Below, in pieces: positions 43,447 through 51,439 of a stretch of 64,000 nt of DNA. The notes beneath the pieces are model-generated. The model saw nothing but the letters and a program-made list of their open reading frames with translations, searched no databases and had not been told where the DNA came from. The stretch covers positions 2,170,001 to 2,234,000 of the forward strand of contig NZ_CP011005.1 in assembly GCF_000950575.1 (NCBI RefSeq). Direction: 5' to 3'. Both the position numbers and the translations under genes were made by a program. The DNA is from Psychromicrobium lacuslunae. GTDB taxonomy: Bacteria > Actinomycetota > Actinomycetes > Actinomycetales > Micrococcaceae. The number at the start of each line of letters is the position of its first letter. Position 1 is the first letter of the stretch.

Positions 43447-44618
43447 AACACGACGTCCTGGAACTGGCCGCTCAACTCAGCGAGGCGGAACTCAGTCAGC
43501 AGCTCAAGGTCCGCGAGTTCACCGAGCAGCGGATCAAACCGAATATTGCCAGCTGGTTCGAGAATGCTACCTTCCCGCTCGACCTAGTTCCCGAGCTGGG
43601 CAAACTCGGTGTGCTCGGTATGCACCTCAAAGGCTACGGCTGCCCTGGACGCAGCGCGGTGGAATACGGCCTGAGCGCGCTGGAATTAGAGGCGGGCGAT
43701 TCCGGCATTCGTACCTTTGTCTCAGTACAGGGATCACTGGCCATGACAGCGATTCACCGCTGGGGCTCCGAAGCCCAAAAGCAGCAGTATCTCCCTGCAA
43801 TGGCTCGCGGCGAAGTAATTGGCTGCTTCGCGCTCACCGAACCGCAAGCGGGTAGCGATCCGGCAGCTATGCAAACCACCGCAACTCAGACCGCCGATGG
43901 CGGCTGGCAATTGAACGGTGTGAAACGCTGGATTGGCTTGGCCTCCGTTGCCCAACTCGCGGTGGTCTGGGCCCGCACCGAAGGCGTCACAGCGGGCGAC
44001 GCTATCCGCGGCTTCATTGTGCCCACCGACACCCCGGGCTTCCACGCCGTGCCGATTGAGCCGAAACTCTCAATGCGGGCATCGGTGCAATGCGATCTGC
44101 GTTTTGATCGACTTGAGCTGCCCGCGGATGCCCTGCTGCCGGAGGCCAAAGGGCTGCGCGGCCCGTTTTCTTGCCTCAACGAGGCCCGTTACGGCATTGC
44201 TTGGGGAGCACTAGGGGCCGCCCGAGATTCTTTCGAAACGGCACTGGCTTACTCAGCGGAACGGGAACCTTTCGACCGGGCGCTCAGCAGCTATCAACTC
44301 ACCCAGCAGAAACTCGTCGATATGATGCTGGAGCTGCAAAAGGGGCAATTGCTTGCCCTCCACTTGGGTCGTTTGAAGGACGCCGGGCAACTTCTGCCCG
44401 AACAGATCTCGATGGGCAAGCTCAATAACGTCAGGGAAGCCCTGAAAATCTGTCACGCCGCCCGCAGCATACTGGGCGGAAACGGGGTGACCCTAGAGTA
44501 TTCGCCACTGCGGCACGCAAATAACCTTGAATCGGTGCGCACCTACGAAGGCACCGACGAGGTGCACACCCTGATCCTGGGACAGCACCTCACCGGCCAT
44601 TCCGCTTTCCGCGGCTGA
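43443..44618 (+). CDS. Acyl-CoA dehydrogenase, glutaryl-CoA dehydrogenase-like
   Basis: 391 aa flavoprotein. 'CFALTEPQAGSDPAAMQT' near residue 129, 'RWIGLASVAQL', 'SMRASVQCDLRFD' and 'REPFDRALSSYQLTQQKL' are standard ACAD marks. 'ARSILGGNGVTLEYSPLRHANNL' near 342 and 'TYEGTDEVHTLILGQHLTG', with the catalytic Glu, are characteristic of the glutaryl-CoA dehydrogenase branch. That branch also includes enzymes for other dicarboxyl-CoA substrates. Coupled by ATGA to the amidohydrolase. No CoA ligase is adjacent. Confidence 0.88.
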   Translation: MKHDVLELAAQLSEAELSQQLKVREFTEQRIKPNIASWFENATFPLDLVPELGKLGVLGMHLKGYGCPGRSAVEYGLSALELEAGDSGIRTFVSVQGSLAMTAIHRWGSEAQKQQYLPAMARGEVIGCFALTEPQAGSDPAAMQTTATQTADGGWQLNGVKRWIGLASVAQLAVVWARTEGVTAGDAIRGFIVPTDTPGFHAVPIEPKLSMRASVQCDLRFDRLELPADALLPEAKGLRGPFSCLNEARYGIAWGALGAARDSFETALAYSAEREPFDRALSSYQLTQQKLVDMMLELQKGQLLALHLGRLKDAGQLLPEQISMGKLNNVREALKICHAARSILGGNGVTLEYSPLRHANNLESVRTYEGTDEVHTLILGQHLTGHSAFRG

Positions 44619-44710
44619 GTAGCGGGGACAGCTGAGCGGGAGGGCAATTACCGGCTGAGCCAGTCGTAGCCCTTCCGACCCTGGTGACCAGTCACTCGTA
44701 GCCACGACAC

Positions 44711-44755
44711 CGGTAGTCGGGTCACCGGTAGTCGGGTCATTGGTAGTCGGGTCAC
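44711..44755. repeat. Three tandem 15-bp repeats
   Basis: Unit CGGTAGTCGGGTCAC occurs three times head to tail with single-base changes, 92 bp behind the acyl-CoA dehydrogenase. A minus-strand frame reads it as repeated D-P-T-T units, which I do not take as a gene. Confidence 0.8.
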
Positions 44756-44856
44756 AGGCGATCAATTTAGCCAATCATCAATGTCAAATTTTCTTGACTT
44801 AATGTCTGCTTCGTTTTACTTTTAGGATGTCAACATTTCTTTACATAGGAGTAGAC

Positions 44857-45285
44857 ATGGCCTATCAAGAAAAGAGCGCCTGGATCATGGGCATCGTGGC
44901 GATAGTCGGCTATTTTGGTTATCTGCTCTTGCTGCTCCCCCAGACAGCACACGTTGCGTTTCTGGAAGTTGAGTATGTGCCGGCCATGCTGTGGAGCATT
45001 GGTGGGGCAATTTTTGTCTCCATTCTGCTGCACGTTGCGGTCTCCATCGGCACCGGCAAAAACCGCAACCAGAGCGATTCTCGGGACAAGGAGATCGGTC
45101 GTTTCGGCGAGTACACCGGACAGGCCTTCGTGGTGATCGGTGCGGTGGGCGCCTTGGTACTAGCCCTAGCGAAAATAGATCACTTCTGGATCGCGAATCT
45201 GATCTACCTGGCCTTTGTGCTTTCGGCACTACTGAGCTCCATCGCAAAGATTGTCGGCTATCGCAGAGGTTTTCAAACATGGTGA
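44857..45285 (+). CDS. Four-helix membrane protein paired with an XRE regulator
   Basis: 142 aa from ATG 44857 (TAGGAG upstream); an ATG at 44827 has none. Four transmembrane helices: about 8-28, 39-60, 87-105, 112-130. Cytoplasmic loop 'GTGKNRNQSDSRDKE' between helices 2 and 3. It belongs to the class of small membrane proteins encoded in front of YozG/YgzD-like HTH proteins; the role is unknown. The stop overlaps the regulator start by 7 bp. Confidence 0.8.
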   Translation: MAYQEKSAWIMGIVAIVGYFGYLLLLLPQTAHVAFLEVEYVPAMLWSIGGAIFVSILLHVAVSIGTGKNRNQSDSRDKEIGRFGEYTGQAFVVIGAVGALVLALAKIDHFWIANLIYLAFVLSALLSSIAKIVGYRRGFQTW

Positions 45286-45512
45286 AACCAACCAGAGTAA
45301 GCAATAGCATTCGCGCTCTGCGCTTCAATCACGGCGAACTCACCCAGGCCGAGTTAGCCGAACGAATCGGACTAACCCGGCAGACCGTGATCGCCATTGA
45401 GCAGGGTCGCTACTCCCCTTCGCTCGAGGTGGCTTTTCAGATCGCCCAAGTCTTTGGCGTGCCGCTCGATGATGTTTTCCACTATCCGGAGCCGACAGGC
45501 GATAAAACATGA
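45279..45512 (+). CDS. XRE/Cro-type HTH regulator, YozG-like
   Basis: 77 aa. 'LTQAELAERIGLTRQTVIAIEQGRYSPSLEVA' is a complete XRE helix-turn-helix, followed by 'LDDVFHYPE', the usual end of this short group. ATG 45279 overlaps the membrane-protein stop; GTG 45282 is an alternative. The stop overlaps the oxidoreductase start as ATGA, so the three genes form one coupled operon. Confidence 0.87.
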   Translation: MVKPTRVSNSIRALRFNHGELTQAELAERIGLTRQTVIAIEQGRYSPSLEVAFQIAQVFGVPLDDVFHYPEPTGDKT

Positions 45513-46480
45513 AAGCCATTTTGCAACGACGCTATGGCGGCGTCGAGGTAGTAGAACTGGTTGAACGGCACATTCCTGAACCAGCTGCGAACCAGGTACA
45601 AATCAAGGTGATGGCGGCCGGCGTAGATCGCGGCACTTATCATTTACTGACCGGAAAACCCTATCTGCTGCGGCTTTTTGGCTTCGGACTAAGAGCACCA
45701 AAGGTCCAGACGCCGGGCCGTGACGTTGCCGGGGTGGTAACGGCCCTCGGTTCAGCAGTACACGGTTTCAAGATCGGAGATGAGGTCTTCGGAGTCTGCC
45801 AGGGCAGCTATGCCGAATACGCACTCGGTTCGGAACGCTCACTCGCTTTGAAGCCTGAGACGCTCAGCTTCCAACAGGCGGCAGCATTACCCGCCTCCAG
45901 CGTTACCGCGCTGCGTGCGATTCGCGAGGTCGCGAAGCTAGAGGCCGGGCAGCGGGTGTTGATTCTTGGCGCCTCCGGTGGGGTGGGAAGTTTCGCGGTG
46001 CAACTAGCGCACTCGCTCGGCGCCCGGGTGACCGGAGTGTCCGGCCCTGGCGGCTTGGAGTTGATCCGTAGCCTGGGCGCCGAGCGAGCTCTCGATTACA
46101 CGCTGGATGGGTTGGAAGCAGAGAAGGATTTTGACGCAATACTCGACATCGCTGGCGGTCGGCCACTGAACCAACTGCGTCGGATGCTCAGCCGCAAGGG
46201 GGTCCTGGTGGTTATCGGCACCGAGCAAGGTGGGCCCTGGACCGGCGGCGTGGGTCGCTCGCTGCGCGCCAATTTACTTTCCCCCTGGGTTAGCCAGCGG
46301 CTCAGTGCGCTGGTTTCCTTTGAAGATGCGGAAGCCTTAGTCGCGGTACGCGAACTGGTGGATGCTGGCGCGATCACGCCGGCGATAGAGCGCAGTTACC
46401 CACTCGACCAGGCCGCTCAGGCAATTCGGCACGTCGGCGAGGGTCACACGCTCGGCAAGGTGGTAATTACCGTCGCTTAA
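45509..46480 (+). CDS. Medium-chain zinc-independent NAD(P)-dependent oxidoreductase (quinone-oxidoreductase type)
   Basis: 323 aa MDR. GroES-like N-terminal domain with 'PGRDVAGVVTALGSAV' near 69 and 'GDEVFGVCQGSYAEY' near 91; Rossmann domain with 'VLILGASGGVGSFAVQLA' near 150. The structural and catalytic zinc cysteines are missing, so it is a quinone or enone reductase rather than an alcohol dehydrogenase. The last gene of the membrane protein-XRE operon; it ends at a long palindromic terminator. Confidence 0.88.
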   Translation: MKAILQRRYGGVEVVELVERHIPEPAANQVQIKVMAAGVDRGTYHLLTGKPYLLRLFGFGLRAPKVQTPGRDVAGVVTALGSAVHGFKIGDEVFGVCQGSYAEYALGSERSLALKPETLSFQQAAALPASSVTALRAIREVAKLEAGQRVLILGASGGVGSFAVQLAHSLGARVTGVSGPGGLELIRSLGAERALDYTLDGLEAEKDFDAILDIAGGRPLNQLRRMLSRKGVLVVIGTEQGGPWTGGVGRSLRANLLSPWVSQRLSALVSFEDAEALVAVRELVDAGAITPAIERSYPLDQAAQAIRHVGEGHTLGKVVITVA

Positions 46481-46481
46481 A

Positions 46482-46528
46482 CAGTGAGCCGGTCCGGTCG
46501 CGTTGAACGCGACCGGACCGGCTCACTG
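46482..46528. terminator. Bidirectional terminator-like 47-bp palindrome
   Basis: 21-bp perfect GC-rich arms (CAGTGAGCCGGTCCGGTCGCG and its complement) around TTGAA. It starts 2 bp behind the oxidoreductase stop and ends 14 bp from the end of the convergent protease gene. No clear U-tract. Confidence 0.7.
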
Positions 46529-46541
46529 CTGAGTTAGTTGA

Positions 46542-47276
46542 TTAGGAGGTGGCCACGCCGGTGGTGCTGGTGATCCAGCTCGCCGACTTGGTCAGGTTCG
46601 CGTAGTTGCTACCGGCGTGGATGTCAGCCCCCGGATCGGCGCTGTCACCGGTCGAGCAAACGCCAACGATCTTGCCACCGATGATCAACGGACCACCCGA
46701 ATCGCCGTGGTTGGAGGCGCCATCAATACCCTTGATGTGCACGGCCGTGCCGTTATAGGCATCGGTGCTGGATCCGACAACCTGGACATTGGCCTGGTAA
46801 AGACCGGTTGACTGGACAGCATTTGCCCGGCGACCGTAACCCATCACAGTGCCGGTATCGGAGGTGCTCGCGGTGTAGCTCTTCGCCACCGTCGGGTAGG
46901 AGCTCAGCACCTTGGCGGTGGAGAGATGTACCAGCGCGACGTCGCCCGAGGGTGAAGCCTTGAACTGGTCCACCACGATGCCCGGCCCACGATCTACTGT
47001 GCTATTGCTGTAGTAGACCTTCATGGCGGTGGTGCCGTCGATGCAGTGCTTTGCGGTCAGCACCCACTGCGAGGAGATTGCTTCGCCGGTGCAACCGTAG
47101 CTAGACGTTCCACCCTGCTGGAAGACCAGCTGGACTGCCCAGGGGGTCGGCGCGGACTGAGTACCGCCGACAATTTCGGGAGCCGGGGTAGTCGCGGCAT
47201 TGGCACCGCCGGAGCTGAGTAGAGCCATCGTGGCCACACTGGCGCCAATCAAGACCGACTTGAAAATCTTGTTCAT
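46542..47276 (-). CDS. Secreted S1-family serine protease (copy 1)
   Basis: 244 aa. Three ATGs in a row (47282, 47279, 47276); the third has the best distance to AAAGG. Residues 1-28 are a signal peptide ending 'GANA', followed by a short propeptide and the activation site 'IVGGTQ' at 35. Triad: H77 in 'LTAKHCIDG', D112 in 'GDVALVHL', S193 in 'HGDSGGPL'. The pocket position six residues before Ser is Ala, not Asp, so trypsin specificity is not expected. About 75 percent similar to its neighbour by eye: tandem duplication. Confidence 0.9.
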   Translation of the reverse strand: MNKIFKSVLIGASVATMALLSSGGANAATTPAPEIVGGTQSAPTPWAVQLVFQQGGTSSYGCTGEAISSQWVLTAKHCIDGTTAMKVYYSNSTVDRGPGIVVDQFKASPSGDVALVHLSTAKVLSSYPTVAKSYTASTSDTGTVMGYGRRANAVQSTGLYQANVQVVGSSTDAYNGTAVHIKGIDGASNHGDSGGPLIIGGKIVGVCSTGDSADPGADIHAGSNYANLTKSASWITSTTGVATS

Positions 47277-47344
47277 CATCATCCTTTATTCGCTGTCCCG
47301 GCGGGCTTCATCGCTCACCGATCTGTCTAGAAAAATTTATGAAA

Positions 47345-47380
47345 TGGCGGTGACCAGGTCGCAGAACCCAGTCACCGCCA
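47345..47380 (-). terminator. Hairpin behind protease copy 2
   Basis: TGGCGGTGAC and GTCACCGCCA form a perfect 10-bp stem around a 16-nt loop, 15 bp behind the stop of the second protease gene. It is followed on the minus strand by TTTCATAAATTTTTC. Confidence 0.65.
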
Positions 47381-47395
47381 CGAACCGCGGGTCAG

Positions 47396-48118
47396 TTAGA
47401 CGCCAGAGGTGCTCTTGATCCAGCTGCGCGAAGCGGTCAGGTTCGCATAGTTGCTGCCAGCGTGGATGTCCGCACCCGGATCGGCGCTGTCACCGGTGGA
47501 GCAAACGCCGACGATCTTGCCGCCGATAATCAGCGGGCCACCGGAGTCGCCGTGGTTGGAGGCGCCATTGACACCCTTGATGTGCACGGCTGCGCCACCG
47601 TAAGCGTCGGTGCTGGAACCCAGTACCGAAACGTTAGCCTGGTAAAGGCCGGTCGACTGAACCTGATTGGCACGCAGGCCATAGCCCATGATGGTGCCGG
47701 TCGCGCCAGCTACCGGGGTGTAGCTAGAGGCCAGTGCCGGATAGGAGCTCAGCGAATGCGAGCTGGAGAGGTGCACCAGAGCCACATCGCCATAGGGCGA
47801 GCCGTAGACATTATCGGCGGCAATCGGGGTGCCCATCGAGGTGGTGCTATTGCTGTAGTAGACGTCCATCCAGCTGATGCCGTCAATGCAGTGCTGGGCG
47901 GTGAGAATCCAGCTTGCCGAAATGGCTTCACCGGTGCAGCCATAGGTACCGCTGCCCTGTTGGAAGACGAGCTGGACTTCCCACGGAGTGGCGGAAGCTT
48001 GAGTGCCACCGACAATCTCCGGGGCCGGTGCGATTGCAGCATTCGCCGCGCCCGAACCGAAGAAGGCCATTGCGGCCACGCCCACGCTTACCAGAACAGA
48101 CTTGAAAATCTTGTTCAT
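47396..48118 (-). CDS. Secreted S1-family serine protease (copy 2)
   Basis: 240 aa. Signal peptide 'MNKIFKSVLVSVGVAAMAFF' ending 'ANA', then 'IVGGTQ' activation site. Triad in 'LTAQHCIDG', 'YGDVALVHL' and 'HGDSGGPL'. The C-terminal 60 residues are almost identical to copy 1, while the segment around residues 80-135 differs most, in the loops that shape the substrate cleft. A GGATA-like ribosome site. It lies 120 bp upstream of copy 1 on the same strand, separated by its own hairpin. Confidence 0.9.
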   Translation of the reverse strand: MNKIFKSVLVSVGVAAMAFFGSGAANAAIAPAPEIVGGTQASATPWEVQLVFQQGSGTYGCTGEAISASWILTAQHCIDGISWMDVYYSNSTTSMGTPIAADNVYGSPYGDVALVHLSSSHSLSSYPALASSYTPVAGATGTIMGYGLRANQVQSTGLYQANVSVLGSSTDAYGGAAVHIKGVNGASNHGDSGGPLIIGGKIVGVCSTGDSADPGADIHAGSNYANLTASRSWIKSTSGV

Positions 48119-48287
48119 ACCTATCCTTTGTTTGTGTTCACGACGGGCTTCTTTGCCCGCCAGTCTTCACTTGGATCGGAGCCTTTGGTCTCGGCCCCGC
48201 GATGAACGTTACCCCGGTCAACTAAGTCGGCCTATAGCTCCCAGCTAACTTTGAGCTAATTAGGGAGCAACACGCAGATTAGTTGCT

Positions 48288-49643
48288 TTAGGCTGGCAAC
48301 TCGCTGGGAAGCTGTTCTTTTAAGGGTTCATTTTTGCGATCTTTTCGCATCGTGGCGGAGATTACTGCCGCCATGGTGCACAACGCGGCCGCCCCCAGCC
48401 AGGCGTAGGTGTATTGACCGGTGGCGTCCCGAATGACCCCGGCCAAGGTGGCCGCGATGGCTGCCCCAACCTGATGCGCCGCGAAAACCCAGCCAAACAC
48501 AATGCTGCCATCGGCACCGAAAACGCGGCGGCAAATTGCGGCCGTTGGCGGCACCGTGGCCACCCAATCAAGACCGTAGATGACCACAAATACCACCATT
48601 GAAGGCTGCACCGTGGCGCTCAGCAGCAGCGGCAGCACCAGCAATCCAATGCCTCGGAACTGGTAATACAAGGCGAGCAGGATCTTCGGGTTGAAACGAT
48701 CAGTGAGCCAGCCGGAGGCGATGGTGCCGACAATATCGAAAATACCGACCACGGCAAGCAGTCCTGCCGCTGTGGTTTCCGGCATTCCGTGATCATGTGC
48801 CGAAGGGATGAAGTGGGTACCGATCAAGCCATTGGTGGTAGCCCCGCAGATCGCAAAGCCCGCGACCAGCGCCCAGAAGGTGGGTACCTTGGAAGCACGC
48901 CGCAAAACCTGCAACGCTCTGAGCGCCGCATTCTGCTTCGGTTCGTCCAGGATGTTCGAACTGACTGGGACCTCAGCCGGGTCGACCGCCTCCGCGCCCA
49001 AGGGAAGCACCCCAACATCAGCGGGCTTGTTTTTCATAAAGATCAACACCAACGGAATCACCACAAAGGCACCAGCAGCGATCAGTAGCGAGGCCTGACG
49101 CCAGCCCGGCGACTGGGCTAGCTGAGCGATCACCGGCAAGAACACCAGTTGTCCGGCAGCACTGCCAGCGGTCAGGATGCCCAGGATTAGGCCGCGGTGT
49201 TTGACGAACCAGGTGTTCACTATGGTGGCTGCGAAGACCAGAGCCATCGATCCAGTGCCGAGCCCGATCAGCAGCCCCCAGGTCAGCAGAATCTGCCAGG
49301 ACTGCTGAACAAAGACGGTCAGCGCACTACCGGCACCGATCATGGCCAGCGCAATGGACGTCACCAACCGGATGCCGAAGCGTTCCATTAGCGCCGCGGC
49401 GAAGGGCGCGGTTAACCCAAACAGCAGCAGATTAATACTCACCGCAGCGGAAAGCACAGTGGTTGGCCAGCCGAACTCTTGCTGCAATGGCACCATCAAA
49501 ACACCGGGAGCGGCCCGGAAACCTGCCGCCCCCACCAGAGCGAGTAAGCCAACCGCAGCGACCAGCCAGGCCGGATGCAGCCGCCGCTTGACGGTCTGTC
49601 CAGCCTTTTCTCTAGCCTTCTCTCTAGCCTTGAGCGCCTTCAC
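48288..49643 (-). CDS. MFS transporter, monocarboxylate/oxalate (MCT/OFA)-like
   Basis: 451 aa, 12 helices with a central loop near residues 205-235. 'RAAPGVLMVPLQQEFGWP' after helix 1 and 'ERFGIRLVTSIALAM' (motif A region) fit the MCT/OFA group; 'GWLTDRFNPKILL' repeats motif A in the second half. The first 22 residues are Lys/Arg/Glu-rich. GTG 49643 overlaps the HxlR stop (GTGA), so the transporter is translated with its regulator. Confidence 0.86.
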   Translation of the reverse strand: MKALKAREKAREKAGQTVKRRLHPAWLVAAVGLLALVGAAGFRAAPGVLMVPLQQEFGWPTTVLSAAVSINLLLFGLTAPFAAALMERFGIRLVTSIALAMIGAGSALTVFVQQSWQILLTWGLLIGLGTGSMALVFAATIVNTWFVKHRGLILGILTAGSAAGQLVFLPVIAQLAQSPGWRQASLLIAAGAFVVIPLVLIFMKNKPADVGVLPLGAEAVDPAEVPVSSNILDEPKQNAALRALQVLRRASKVPTFWALVAGFAICGATTNGLIGTHFIPSAHDHGMPETTAAGLLAVVGIFDIVGTIASGWLTDRFNPKILLALYYQFRGIGLLVLPLLLSATVQPSMVVFVVIYGLDWVATVPPTAAICRRVFGADGSIVFGWVFAAHQVGAAIAATLAGVIRDATGQYTYAWLGAAALCTMAAVISATMRKDRKNEPLKEQLPSELPA

Positions 49644-50155
49644 GCGACTCCACCCGGTACCCGGTTTGAGACTGCAGAGTCAAGAGCAATCGGCTCTTTC
49701 GAACGGGTCAACGAGTGCCAGCTGGAGTTGCGTACGGTGAGCTCTGCGCCGCAAGCATCACAGCGTTCCGCCGAGCTACTGCGCGCCCCACAATCTCGAT
49801 GGATTAGGTACATATGCGCGTCTTCACTCGGTGGTTCGAGATGTTTTTCGGTCCAGAGCAGGATGGCATTGAGGATCGGCAAAGCATCGGCACCAGCCGA
49901 GGTGAGCACGTATTCGGCCCTAGTGCGTTGCGCATCCTGATAGTCTCGGCGCTCCAATAATCCGGCCTCGGTCAGTTGGGTTAGTCGAGCACTCAGCACC
50001 GCATCGGCGATCTGAATCTGGTCCCGAATGGTGGAGAAACGATTGTTACCAAAGAAGATCTCGCGGAGCACCATCATCGACCAGGGGTCGCCGAAGGCGT
50101 CGAGACCACGAGCAATCGCGCAGGGCCGCTGGGACCAGTCAGAACGTAAGGGCAT
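49640..50155 (-). CDS. HxlR-family regulator with C-terminal zinc-ribbon-like segment
   Basis: 171 aa from ATG 50155 (TTG 50161 is the longer option). HxlR core: 'CAIARGLDAFGDPWSMMVLREIF' with the N-terminal Cys, 'STIRDQIQIADAVLSARLTQL', 'EYVLTSAGADALPIL'. Residues about 118-145 add 'HRDCGARSSSAERCDACG', a CxxC-type metal-binding-like tail that many HxlR proteins lack. Coupled with the MFS gene downstream. Confidence 0.86.
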   Translation of the reverse strand: MPLRSDWSQRPCAIARGLDAFGDPWSMMVLREIFFGNNRFSTIRDQIQIADAVLSARLTQLTEAGLLERRDYQDAQRTRAEYVLTSAGADALPILNAILLWTEKHLEPPSEDAHMYLIHRDCGARSSSAERCDACGAELTVRNSSWHSLTRSKEPIALDSAVSNRVPGGVA

Positions 50156-50208
50156 GCCCAAACAGTATCTGACTCTTTTAAAGAAAGCTAGGTTTCAGCT
50201 CCGGGTTT

Positions 50209-51366
50209 TTAGAGCTTTCCCAGCGCAGCGTCCAGATCGGCGATGAGATCATCGACGTCTTCGATGCCGACGGAAAGTCGGATCAGGTTCTCCGGTACCG
50301 CGAGCTCGGTCCCCTTCACCGAAGCATGGGTCATCTCCGAGGGGTAGTTCATCAACGATTCAATGCCGCCGAGGGACTCGGCCAAGGTGAACAACGAGGT
50401 CGATTCCGCCACCTTCCTGGCGGCGGCAGCTCCACCGTCGAACTGCACCGAGATCATCCCACCGAAAGCCTTCATCTGACGCTTCGCCAACTCGTGGCCG
50501 GGATGATCTTCCAGCCCCGGGTAGAGCACCCGCTCGACGCCGGCGCGTCCTTGTAGCCATTCGGCCAGTCGCTGCGCATTGGTCGAGTGTCGATCCATTC
50601 GGACGCCAAGAGTCTTCAATCCCCGAGTGGTCAGGAAGGCGTCCATCGGCCCGGAAACCGCACCCACCGCGAACTGCACAAAGCCAATCTTCTCGGCCAG
50701 CTCGTCGTCGCGCACCACCACCGCGCCACCGATCACATCGGAGTGTCCGCCAATGTACTTCGTGGTGGAATGCACCACGATATCCGCGCCAAGGTCGAGC
50801 GGATTCTGCAAATACGGCGAGGCGAAGGTGTTGTCCACCAGCAACAAGGCACCCTGCGCGTGCGCCAGTTTGGCCAGCGCAGCGATATCGGTGATGTTCA
50901 TCATCGGATTGGACGGCGTCTCCACCCAGAACAACTTGGTCTTTTCGGTGGCGGCCGCAGCGACCTGCTCGGTCGCTGCCATGTCCACCGCGGAATGCTC
51001 AATTCCCCACGGTCCCAGCACCCGGCTGATCAACCGGTAGCTGCCACCGTAGGCGTCATTGCCCAAAACAATATGGTCACCGGGCCGGAGTACCGCGCGG
51101 ATGAGCGAATCCTCGGCGGCTAGACCTGAGGAGAAGGAGAAAGCGTGCTTGCCGTGCTCAACAGCTGCCAGCTGGGCCTGCAAGGAGTCACGCGTGGGGT
51201 TGGTGCCACGGCCGTATTCATAGCCATTACGTAACTGACCAATGCCATCCTGAGCAAAGGTGGAGGATTGCACAATGCCGCCGACCACGGCGCCGGTCAC
51301 CGGATCCGGCTCTTGCCCGGCATGGATAGCCCGAGTGTTGAAGCCCAGGGCGTTGAGGTCGGTCAT
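50209..51366 (-). CDS. Cystathionine gamma-synthase/lyase
   Basis: 385 aa from ATG 51366 (GAGGAGC upstream); the longer frame to 51498 runs into the CBS gene. 'NTRAIHAGQEPDP' start, 'YEYGRGTNPTRDSLQAQLA', 'WVETPSNPMMNITDI', 'LLLVDNTFASPYLQNP' with the PLP Asp, 'HSTTKYIGGHSDVIGG' with the PLP lysine, and 'ESLMNYPSEMTHAS'. Directly behind CBS, so it completes transsulfuration; a pairing with CBS favours cystathionine gamma-lyase activity, but synthase (metB) is not excluded by sequence. Confidence 0.9.
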   Translation of the reverse strand: MTDLNALGFNTRAIHAGQEPDPVTGAVVGGIVQSSTFAQDGIGQLRNGYEYGRGTNPTRDSLQAQLAAVEHGKHAFSFSSGLAAEDSLIRAVLRPGDHIVLGNDAYGGSYRLISRVLGPWGIEHSAVDMAATEQVAAAATEKTKLFWVETPSNPMMNITDIAALAKLAHAQGALLLVDNTFASPYLQNPLDLGADIVVHSTTKYIGGHSDVIGGAVVVRDDELAEKIGFVQFAVGAVSGPMDAFLTTRGLKTLGVRMDRHSTNAQRLAEWLQGRAGVERVLYPGLEDHPGHELAKRQMKAFGGMISVQFDGGAAAARKVAESTSLFTLAESLGGIESLMNYPSEMTHASVKGTELAVPENLIRLSVGIEDVDDLIADLDAALGKL

Positions 51367-51439
51367 AAAAGCTCCTCTTTCTGAAAACTGGCTTGCTATG
51401 GCACGCCGAAACGTCAGCTCCGCGTGGCGAGTGGTTTTT

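Noticed and set aside
44493-44774. 93-codon minus-strand frame with D-P-T-T repeats
   Set aside because: Created by the 15-bp tandem repeats and antisense to the end of the acyl-CoA dehydrogenase.
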